From positions 5,190,962-5,237,414 of the forward strand of contig NZ_NKRE01000001.1 in assembly GCF_002705925.1 (NCBI RefSeq): DNA of 46,453 bases. The letters run 5' to 3'. This stretch comes from Mycobacterium ostraviense (GTDB taxonomy: Bacteria > Actinomycetota > Actinomycetes > Mycobacteriales > Mycobacteriaceae). Each line of letters begins with the position of its first letter. The first letter of the stretch is position 1. Below the pieces are notes generated by a model, which worked only from the letters and a program-made list of their open reading frames with translations, was not told the origin of the DNA and did not search any database. A program made the position numbers and the translations under genes. Shown piece after piece: positions 33,354 through 40,795 of the stretch.

Positions 33354-34307
33354 CTACGGCGCGGTGCGTGCAATGACCGGATACACGGTCGTTGTTCCGC
33401 TTCGGCCCTTGATCTCTACTTGAGCGGGCTGGCCCCACACGTATTGCGCCTCCACGGCGGCATGCACGGCATCGGTGACCATCACGGACGCGCGTCCGGC
33501 CCGTCCGGCGATGCCGGCCAACCGGAACGCCACGTTGGTCGCGTCGCCTATGACGGCCTCGACCGATCGTGTCATCGCGGCGATCGCGGCGGTGCCCTGT
33601 ACCACGCCCCAGCCCATCCGGATCGGCGAACCGTGCGGGTCGCGCAGTGGGAGTTCGGGCGCGATTTCTTCGACCTTCTGGTTCGCCGCTAGCGCGAAGT
33701 CGACCGCTAGCTCGTTGGCTTGGGGAAGCGTCTGCAGTTCCCAGACCGCATACAGCGCATCACCGGCGTAATGATTGAGCGTGCCGCGGTGGGCTCTCAG
33801 CAACGTGCCCAGCTCGTGCCAAAGGTGGTTCAGGCTCTGCGCGATAAGTCTGTTGTCGGTGACCTCGGAGATCGTCGAGTAGTTGATGATGTCCCCGACC
33901 ACCATCACCATGGTCGACTCGAAAATTCGAGCCTCGGTCAGTTTTCCGACGGTGTTCCGGACCGTCTTGAACCGGTCCGATCGGAAGGTGAGCGCGACGT
34001 CGCCAATCCTGATGTCATCGTTGGGCTTGATCGCAACCAGCACGGCTCGTTCCAGGCGCGCGCCATTGAGCAGAGTGCCGTTGGTGCTTGTATCGATTAT
34101 GAATGCCTGGTCGGTGACGGAGTCCAAACGGATCTCGCAATGGTTTCGCGAGATGCCCGGCTCGCGTAATACCAGCCGGCGATTTTCGCGGATCCCCGCG
34201 CACTCGCGGCCGATGAAGAGTTGATCGAAGATTGCCACTTTGCGCTCGCCGCCGTCGGCCTGGAAGACGAGATGGGCCCGCGGTTCGCGCTCCCAGTCGG
34301 TAACCAC
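33354..34307 (-). CDS. FHA-domain class III adenylate/guanylate cyclase
   Basis: 317 residues. Residues about 25-105 form an FHA domain (IGRECAG...GISRNHCEI...NGTLLNG), which binds phosphothreonine peptides. Residues about 130-300 are a class III cyclase domain: VVGDIINYSTISE (first metal Asp), LNHYAGDALYAVWE (second metal Asp) and VIGDATNVAFRLAGIAG (transition-state Asn and Arg). All catalytic positions appear present, so an active cyclase is likely; ATP versus GTP choice is not decidable here. FHA input suggests Ser/Thr kinase control. GTG 34307 lacks a ribosome binding site. It lies 91 bp downstream of an exporter that carries two cyclic-nucleotide-binding domains, on the same strand. Confidence 0.88.
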   Translation of the reverse strand: MVTDWEREPRAHLVFQADGGERKVAIFDQLFIGRECAGIRENRRLVLREPGISRNHCEIRLDSVTDQAFIIDTSTNGTLLNGARLERAVLVAIKPNDDIRIGDVALTFRSDRFKTVRNTVGKLTEARIFESTMVMVVGDIINYSTISEVTDNRLIAQSLNHLWHELGTLLRAHRGTLNHYAGDALYAVWELQTLPQANELAVDFALAANQKVEEIAPELPLRDPHGSPIRMGWGVVQGTAAIAAMTRSVEAVIGDATNVAFRLAGIAGRAGRASVMVTDAVHAAVEAQYVWGQPAQVEIKGRSGTTTVYPVIARTAP

Positions 34308-34398
34308 GGTTACAAGCTAGTCGCACTTCTACGGCTGGACGTGTCGTCTGCCAGAACCGGGTCGACGTACCTGTTCACGCGATGCATGCGCCCTTTAC

Positions 34399-37300
34399 TC
34401 ACATGCCGAGCTGCTGGCTGCACAGGTAGTAGTAGAGACCTTGCCGCGTCATCAGCTCGTCATGCGTGCCGCGCTCGACCAGCCGACCCTGCTCGAGCAC
34501 GATGATGATGTCGGCGTCGCGTACTGTGCTGAGCCGATGAGCGATCACAAATGACGTGCGCCCCTGCAGCAGTTGGTCGAGGTTTTCCTTGACGGCCCGC
34601 TCGGACTCGGTGTCGAGGGCGCTGGTCGCCTCGTCGAAAACCAGCACCGGTGGACGGTGGTAGACGGCACGCGCGATCGCGATGCGTTGACGCTGGCCGC
34701 CGGACAGCAGCAGCCCCGATTCGCCGATCCGTGTTTCATAGCCCATCGGTAGCCGCTCGATGAAACCCGCGGCGTTGGCGACCCGCGCCGCCCACATCAC
34801 CTGTTCCGGGTCTGGCTGTTCGGTACCGAAGGCGATGTTCTCCGCGATCGTCGCATCGAACATGTGGTTTTCCTGCAGCACAAAGCCGATCTGGCGGCGT
34901 AACTCGCGCATATCCAGGCTGGTCAGCTCGGCGCCGTCGTAGAGGATGTTGCCGCCCGTCGGCTCCAGCAGCCCGCACAGGCACTTGATCAGTGTCGTCT
35001 TACCCGACCCGCTACGACCTACGATGGCGACCCGGGTACCGGGCTGGACATCGAATTCGACCTCGTCCAAGACCGGCGCCTGGGCCGGACCGGGATACTG
35101 AAAGCTCAAGCGCCGGAAGTGAACATGGCCGGAGATGGATTTCACCGGCGTCAATCCCGAGTGATCCGCACCCTGCTCAGGCTCGTGCTCGAGGACGTCG
35201 TTGAGTCGACCGAGTAGGACAACCGTGTGCTGCAGCACATCCCATGACTGCACGACGGTCACGATCGGCTGGTTGGTGAGCAGCACCAGCGCGTTGAAGG
35301 TGATCAGTCCCCCCACCGTCAGATGGTGGTGCAACACCTGCAGCGCGCCGAGCCACAAGAAGAGCGCCAGGGACAGGAACGAGATCAGCTGAACTGCTCC
35401 GTTGAACAGCATTAGCATGCGATCCGCCCGGTACACCTTGCCCGAGAGGTCGTTGAACTGATTGAGCATTATGCGGCGCAGCGACTCCTCGGCGCCCATT
35501 GCCTTGACCGTCTCGATGCCCCTGATGGAGTCGATTTGTCGGGACTGGTATTTGCCCCAGGACTCTTCGAGCCCCTCGTAAGTGGGTTGCAGGCGCGCCT
35601 GGATGTACCACATGAGTGCCCAATACAGCGGCACGGAACTGATCAGATACACGAGCGTCAGACGCCAACTGAAAACGAACATGAAGGCGACGGCAACGAC
35701 CACCTGAGCGACGGAGGTCAGGCAGATTACTCCCCTGTTTATCGCGATCTCGCGCGCGGTCTGCAGGCCACTGAGCCGGCGCCCGATGTCGCCGATGCGC
35801 CGGGCGTGGAAGTAGCTCATCGGCAGTGCCAGGAGTACCTCGGAAAGCGTGTCCAGGGTCTCTCGGTCCACCCGAACCGCGATACGACTCAGCAGCAGCC
35901 TCTGGACGATCGTTACCACCACCGACAGCAGCAGCGCGCCGAACATGACCAACACGAGCATGGTGAGTAGCTGCACGTCGTCCGCGCGGATCACCTTGTC
36001 GACGATGAACTTGCTCAACACGGGAATCAGCATCGAGCCGGCGGCGGACAGAAAGGCGAGCACAACCGCGATGAGCAACGTGCGCCGGTAGGGCTTGAAA
36101 AACCCGAGGAACCAGCCGAGACGCGAACGTTCCTCCGGGACCTCCAGCAGGGCCTCGGTAGGGGCGAACAGGGCCGCGTAGCCCGACCAATTCGCCTCCA
36201 GTTCGGTTCGCTCCAACCGGCGGCGCCCCCGAGCCGGATCGACCACCCAAGCGTGCCGGGCATTGACGTGGTACAGGACGAGCCAGTGGTTGTTCGCCCA
36301 GTTCAAAATCGCCGGCAGCGGCATCGTGTCCAGCCGACTCTTGGACACCTGCGCGGCGCGTACTTTGAACCCGAGGGACTCCGCGCCCTGCCTGATGCCT
36401 AGCAGACTCGTACCGTCAACGGCGGTGTGGACTGCCTCGCGCACACGCACGGATGACACGTTGCGGCCGTAATAACGGCACACCATCGTCAGCGACGCGC
36501 CACCGGCCTCCGTCGCGTCGTTCTGCAGTATCACGGGAAAGCGGCGGATGCGCCTGCGGGGACGCGCAAAACCATCGAACTGCTCGATTTCAATGTCGGC
36601 TTGCGCTCGTGGCGGGTACGGGGTCGCGGCGGCACGAGTCTGTTCCTCGCTGAGAACTTCGGGCCCGGCGGCATCCGCTGGCAGCAGCTCGTCAGCGAAG
36701 TCGAGCGGCACGTTTGCGAAGCGGCGGTAGTCGTAGGCGGAGACACGCTGCTCGATGTGTTCCCGAAACCGCGGATGCTCGGCGACCAGCTGGGCAAACA
36801 GCTGCGGCTCGAGCGCCCACAGCTCGCAATCGCTGACGGCCTCCACGCTGGCCGTGCGATCGGTACCACGCAGCAACGACACCTCGCCGAAGAAATCGCC
36901 GCGTCGCAAATACATCCGCTGTTCGCGGACACCGGCGCGATCGATATAGGCGCGCAGCCGGCCGTGGCGCACGACATACATCGGGCCCGCCGGCTCGCCC
37001 TGACGAACCACCAGCTCTCCGGCAGGTACCGAGGAGGCGATCAGCCCGTCCAACAGCACCCGCATACCCTCGGGAGGAAGGTCAGCGAAAGCGGTGTATT
37101 GGCGCAAGAAATCGCGCAGCTCGTGGCGCCGGATGTACAGGTCGACATAGCGGCCCACCTCCGGCTCGCTACGGACCAACGCCTCGAACACCGCGCGGTC
37201 CAGCCGCAGCGCCTCCATGGGGCTGGACGCGCGTACCGTGGCCGTGCGCCGCCGTTCAGGCTCCAGCAACGCACGTTCACCGAAGACATCACCAGAGCGC

Positions 37301-37548
37301 AGAACGTTGAGCGGGAGCTCCTCTCGGTTATCACCGGCCTTGATCACCCGCGCCGTACCGGACTGGATCACGAACAGCGCGTTTGCTTCATCGCCTTCGG
37401 CGACTATCACCTCGCCGAAATCGAACTGCACACGAGTGAACGACGCTTCGACCAGCCGGCGAACGTCTGCCGGCATCAGCTCCAGCAGCGCGACCCGGCG
37501 CAGCTCGGCCGGGGCGCTGGGCGCGTGCGGGCGATCAGAGACGCTCAT
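34399..37548 (-). CDS. peptide-export ABC transporter with two cNMP-binding domains and a Cys-less C39 domain
   Basis: 1049 residues. Residues about 15-135 and 150-275 are two Crp-type cyclic-nucleotide-binding domains; both keep the phosphate cassette (GDVFGERALL...RRTATV and GDFFGEVSLL...TDRTASV). A linker leads to a C39-like domain (about 335-475): Q-N-D-A-T-E-A-G-G has Ala where peptidases have Cys, while His (NNHWLVLYHV) and Asp (VVDPARG) remain. Then come six membrane helices (about 485-765) and an ABC ATPase (Walker A GRSGSGKTT, LLSGGQRQR, VLVFDEATSALD, IAHRLST). This is the bacteriocin/RiPP exporter family. ATG 37548 overlaps the upstream maturation gene by 14 bp. Export seems gated by a cyclic nucleotide; leader removal, if any, needs another protease. 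Confidence 0.9.
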   Translation of the reverse strand: MSVSDRPHAPSAPAELRRVALLELMPADVRRLVEASFTRVQFDFGEVIVAEGDEANALFVIQSGTARVIKAGDNREELPLNVLRSGDVFGERALLEPERRRTATVRASSPMEALRLDRAVFEALVRSEPEVGRYVDLYIRRHELRDFLRQYTAFADLPPEGMRVLLDGLIASSVPAGELVVRQGEPAGPMYVVRHGRLRAYIDRAGVREQRMYLRRGDFFGEVSLLRGTDRTASVEAVSDCELWALEPQLFAQLVAEHPRFREHIEQRVSAYDYRRFANVPLDFADELLPADAAGPEVLSEEQTRAAATPYPPRAQADIEIEQFDGFARPRRRIRRFPVILQNDATEAGGASLTMVCRYYGRNVSSVRVREAVHTAVDGTSLLGIRQGAESLGFKVRAAQVSKSRLDTMPLPAILNWANNHWLVLYHVNARHAWVVDPARGRRRLERTELEANWSGYAALFAPTEALLEVPEERSRLGWFLGFFKPYRRTLLIAVVLAFLSAAGSMLIPVLSKFIVDKVIRADDVQLLTMLVLVMFGALLLSVVVTIVQRLLLSRIAVRVDRETLDTLSEVLLALPMSYFHARRIGDIGRRLSGLQTAREIAINRGVICLTSVAQVVVAVAFMFVFSWRLTLVYLISSVPLYWALMWYIQARLQPTYEGLEESWGKYQSRQIDSIRGIETVKAMGAEESLRRIMLNQFNDLSGKVYRADRMLMLFNGAVQLISFLSLALFLWLGALQVLHHHLTVGGLITFNALVLLTNQPIVTVVQSWDVLQHTVVLLGRLNDVLEHEPEQGADHSGLTPVKSISGHVHFRRLSFQYPGPAQAPVLDEVEFDVQPGTRVAIVGRSGSGKTTLIKCLCGLLEPTGGNILYDGAELTSLDMRELRRQIGFVLQENHMFDATIAENIAFGTEQPDPEQVMWAARVANAAGFIERLPMGYETRIGESGLLLSGGQRQRIAIARAVYHRPPVLVFDEATSALDTESERAVKENLDQLLQGRTSFVIAHRLSTVRDADIIIVLEQGRLVERGTHDELMTRQGLYYYLCSQQLGM

Positions 37549-38476
37549 GCCAGTTCACGTGGCGGTTGACCTCGGCTGCCAGCGCGCGCCTGATGACCGT
37601 CTCCTCTGCGCGACGGCGCACCATCGTGTCGTCCAGGCTCGGGGCGACTCGCCGCACGACCAGGATCAGCTGATGACCGCTGTCGGTGGCTACCGGGCCG
37701 ATGAGTTCGCCGGGACTTGCCGCGAGCAACCTCGTGCGCAGTGACGGCTCGGCATCGTCGAGCAGCAAGCTGATTTCGCGCAGCTCCGCTTTCGCAGTGT
37801 TGGCGACATCGGCCAGCGCACGGCCATCCAGGCGCACGCACAACGCCGCCTCCCGTAACACCATCTCGTCGCTGTGAATCAAACGCCGCAGGTCCAGACG
37901 CGTCCAGCCGACTTGGTTGTCGGTGATCTCGGCGGTCAGTGCTTCTCTGCGCAGTTGATCGGAGCAGAAGCGCTCACGCTCTTCCGGCAGCGCTGCCAGT
38001 TCGTCGGGTGACAGGGTCAGGGGCTGATCGCGCAGATGCACCGCGATCTCTTCGGCCATGGTGTGCGCGTATGCGGCTAGCTGTCCCGAGCAGATGCCGT
38101 GTACCCAGCACGCGCGCTCGACCACGTCTGGCGACACCCCCGCGGCGTCACCGGAAGGCTCCAGCAGCGAGCGCAACATCTCGCCCTTCCACTCGTCGAC
38201 AGTGACATCATGTCGCTGGAGCCACTTCTCGAGTTGGTCGGCGGTCAACAAGTTGTGCCGGTGGCGGAAGCTGTCGGCGGCGGCCTGCGCCTGTGCCGCG
38301 TCCGGCAGTGCGCCAGCCTCGACAAGTTCGCGCTCACGGACGAGCAGCGCACCAACCCGCTGCTGTAACGCTGGCCAGTGTCCGCGGGCACGAGCCCACT
38401 CGACCACCTCGACCCACGTGAAGCAATGGCCCCCGGCGCTAAACACCCGCGCGCTGCGGGCGGTGCTCAGGCTCAT
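37535..38476 (-). CDS. SurA/PpiC-like peptide-maturation protein
   Basis: 313 residues with the layout of SurA-like chaperones: a helical N-terminal SurA_N-type region (residues about 30-180) and a short PpiC/parvulin-like domain near the C-terminus (ISLLLDDAEPSLRTRLLAAS then PGELIGPVATDSGHQLILVV). It has no signal peptide, so it acts in the cytoplasm. Proteins of this type occur beside RiPP exporters in actinobacteria and are annotated as putative peptide maturation system proteins. ATG 38476 with GGGAGG 4 bases upstream; a longer frame has no start signal. Its end overlaps the exporter start, so they are coupled. Activity as an isomerase or as a leader-binding chaperone is not decidable. 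Confidence 0.75.
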   Translation of the reverse strand: MSLSTARSARVFSAGGHCFTWVEVVEWARARGHWPALQQRVGALLVRERELVEAGALPDAAQAQAAADSFRHRHNLLTADQLEKWLQRHDVTVDEWKGEMLRSLLEPSGDAAGVSPDVVERACWVHGICSGQLAAYAHTMAEEIAVHLRDQPLTLSPDELAALPEERERFCSDQLRREALTAEITDNQVGWTRLDLRRLIHSDEMVLREAALCVRLDGRALADVANTAKAELREISLLLDDAEPSLRTRLLAASPGELIGPVATDSGHQLILVVRRVAPSLDDTMVRRRAEETVIRRALAAEVNRHVNWHERL

Positions 38477-39030
38477 AGCGCCTCCCGAACGACGAAGTCG
38501 GCACCGAGTGTAAAGGGTACATGCGGAAACCGTGCTGCACGCGACTCCGGCAAGATTGGTGCACATCATTACGAGCGGATTGCGGCCAACCGTGGGGAGG
38601 TTCTCGGGCGGTCGTAGGGGTTCCGGTGACCTCGACACCCGGGATGCGGGCAGGTCCCGGGAACAGCTGCTTCGCAGCTGACTGGTTAATCTGCCCCACA
38701 ACAGGTTTGGCCGACATGGCGGTGTTGTTGCCGCGTTCATCCACCCGAGTATCCGTCGCATTCCACCAACGACCTCGTCGCGCAGCTGCTCAGCACTGGC
38801 ACATCGATCGAAATCCTATGCATGCCTACACATTTGGCGGTCTGTTGGCGGGTCCCCGGCATCCCGTGCCGTCCGCGCCGCCGCGGAAACGTCTTGCCGA
38901 ATTGCCTGCGCCTCCATATTTCTTGGGTACACTCTGCACCGACCGAAGGCGCAGTGCGATACGTACAGCGCCCGGAACCCAAGATGGTTCATGCGCCCGA
39001 AAGGCGTCACACCGGAAAGGGGCGCGCGAG
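38477..39030. other. divergent intergenic region, maturation operon and dehydrogenase
   Basis: 554 bp holding the promoters for both directions. TACACT on the minus strand (38512-38507) lies 30 bp before the maturation gene, and TACACT on the plus strand (38928-38933) lies about 100 bp before the dehydrogenase; both are plausible -10 elements. A minus-strand ORF of 101 codons (38744-38439) begins with MDERGNNTAMSAKPVVGQIN and is the only sizeable frame with ordinary codon use; it overlaps the maturation gene start by 38 bp. It has no good ribosome binding site and I do not call it as a gene. Confidence 0.5.
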
Positions 39031-40059
39031 GTGACGGAGATGCGGGCGGTCGTAAAGCAGGGGCATACGGTGCAGATGTGCCGGGTGCCGGTGCCCGCGC
39101 CGGAACCGGGCGAGGTCCTGATCCGGGTCGAGGTGGCCGGTGTGTGCCGCACCGACGTCTTCGTCGCTCAGGGAAGGCTGTCATGTGCGGACCCGGTGAT
39201 TCTCGGCCACGAGTTCGCCGGCGTTGTCGCGGCGGGCGGGGACAATTACGGGTTTGCTACCGGAGACCGGGTGGTGGTAATGCCGGCGATCCCATGTGGC
39301 GCATGCCGCCGATGTGTCACTGGCATGCCGGAATGCTGCCCGCACTATCAGTTCCTCGGAGTAACGCGGCACGGAGCCTTTGCTGAGTACATTGCCGTGC
39401 CGGCCGCGGTGGTCCATCATCTGCCGCAGGCGCTGTCTTTCACCGAAGGTGCCTACGCCGAACCGGTATGCGCCTCGCTTGCCGTGCTGAAGGCCGGCAT
39501 TCAGCCCGGGGAGCGCGGACTGATTTATGGCGACAGCCGGATCGCAGAGCTGACTAAGCGCGTGCTGCTGACTGCCGGCTTCTCGACCGTCGAGACGCAC
39601 CGGATGGACTCGTCGGCGCCGCTGGAAACGGATGCCTACGACTTCGTCATCGAGACTGAGCCGGTCGCGGCGGCCTTCGACGAGATCATCCGGGTCTTAC
39701 GTCCCGGCGGCCGCATCGTCCTCAAAAGTCGGCCCCCCGCTCCGGTGGCAGTCGATCTGGCGGCGGCCGTGCGCAAGGAGGTGGTTTTCGAGGCGGTGTC
39801 GTACGGTTCGTTCGCCGAATCCCTTGAGTTTCTGCGTCATCACGACCTGGCCGACCTATTCGACGGCGCTCGCCCCTTAGAAGACTTCGCCGTAGTGTTC
39901 GCCACTGACGACGTCGGTGAAAATCTCAAAAGCTTTCTAACTCCCTTTCCGGGTGATGCCAACTGGGTAACGTCACGACACATCGACAAAGACGAAGCTC
40001 TGCTTGATACCGCGGACGAACTGTCGTCGTTGTCGACACCAAAGTTCGCGGAGGGTTAA
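39031..40059 (+). CDS. zinc-dependent medium-chain alcohol/polyol dehydrogenase-like protein
   Basis: 342 residues of the MDR superfamily, closest in layout to threonine/sorbitol dehydrogenases. Catalytic zinc site: Cys in VAGVCRTDVFVAQ and GHEFAGVV; structural zinc lobe CGACRRCVTGMPECC. The cofactor loop is unusual: instead of GxGxxG it reads LIYGDSRIAELTKR, so nucleotide binding may be altered or lost. GGAAAGGGG precedes GTG 39031 (ATG 39040 is the alternative). In this cluster it may oxidise or reduce the modified peptide or an NRPS product; that is inference from position. Confidence 0.78.
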   Translation: MTEMRAVVKQGHTVQMCRVPVPAPEPGEVLIRVEVAGVCRTDVFVAQGRLSCADPVILGHEFAGVVAAGGDNYGFATGDRVVVMPAIPCGACRRCVTGMPECCPHYQFLGVTRHGAFAEYIAVPAAVVHHLPQALSFTEGAYAEPVCASLAVLKAGIQPGERGLIYGDSRIAELTKRVLLTAGFSTVETHRMDSSAPLETDAYDFVIETEPVAAAFDEIIRVLRPGGRIVLKSRPPAPVAVDLAAAVRKEVVFEAVSYGSFAESLEFLRHHDLADLFDGARPLEDFAVVFATDDVGENLKSFLTPFPGDANWVTSRHIDKDEALLDTADELSSLSTPKFAEG

Positions 40060-40064
40060 CCGCA

Positions 40065-40199
40065 ATGCCGGGGATAACTCCGCGCCCCGGGCCGCCACGT
40101 AGTGCGTGCCTGACGGAATCGGTGGTATTGACGCAGGCGTCCTCGCCGCTGGCGGACCTGGCGCAGCGGATCAGGCCGTTGGTAGCTGATCTGGTTTGA
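40065..40199 (+). CDS. 44-aa peptide gene; candidate RiPP precursor or small accessory protein
   Basis: A small ORF 5 bp after the dehydrogenase stop, with GGAGGG at 40050-40055, 9 bases before ATG 40065, the best-formed translation start of all small ORFs in the island. Third-position GC is about 75%, in line with real genes. The peptide begins MPGITPRPGPPRSACLTESV and ends in a helical stretch SPLADLAQRIRPLVADLV; one Cys, no signal peptide. It could be the RiPP precursor, a small partner of the dehydrogenase, or the remnant of a longer gene. No family is recognised. Confidence 0.45.
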   Translation: MPGITPRPGPPRSACLTESVVLTQASSPLADLAQRIRPLVADLV

Positions 40200-40795
40200 A
40201 CACCGAAATCGCCTCGCGGTGTGGGACTTTCGCGCCGGTGGTGATCTCCCCCAGGGGGCGCCGATATGATCGCTTGGTTACCGACACCTTGATTGCAACG
40301 GCTATCGCTGAGGTGATTGGATAGCGCCATAAGGTATTTCAGCTGAGCACGCCCCGAGTCCCGTGGAACTTGGGTTGACAATCCACGGTGGATTCTAGAG
40401 CGATGTGGGCAATTCCAAGCTGCCAACGCCCGCAGTACATCGCCTCCACGATGGCGCCGTGTAGCCGATGACGCTGGCTGGATGAAGGCCTTTCCGACGG
40501 GTCGTGACTGATCGTGTCCGAGCTGTTCCCAGATGCCCCTGTGCGCTTTCTCGGCGGTCCAAGATCTTCGTTGAGCATCGTAATCAGCGCTACCACACCG
40601 TGATTCGTCGTTACCCGAGCTGCGGGGGACTGGCGTCGTCGCTATTTTGCGGCCAGCGGTGGCTGCGGCTGTACCGCGGCTGTTCCATGACCAGCAAGCA
40701 CGATGGCGCTTCCGCTCGCCGATCTCGATGTCACCCAGTCAGGTTGAAAGGTTCCGCCAAGATCGTCCGGCATCACCTGACACTTTTCAATCACG
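40200..40795. other. degenerate gap between dehydrogenase and radical SAM genes
   Basis: 596 bp without a supported gene. Frames on both strands are broken every 40-100 codons. A minus-strand piece (40460-40339, GAIVEAMYCGRWQLGIAHIA) has coding-like codons but no start and no match I know, and may be a relic of a transposase or other gene. The radical SAM and dehydrogenase genes converge here, so terminators for both should lie within it; no obvious hairpin with a T-run was seen. Confidence 0.5.

Noticed and set aside
40200..40795. Insertion sequence between the dehydrogenase and radical SAM genes
   Set aside because: Broken frames suggest a relic, but I found no terminal inverted repeats, target duplication or recognisable transposase motif.
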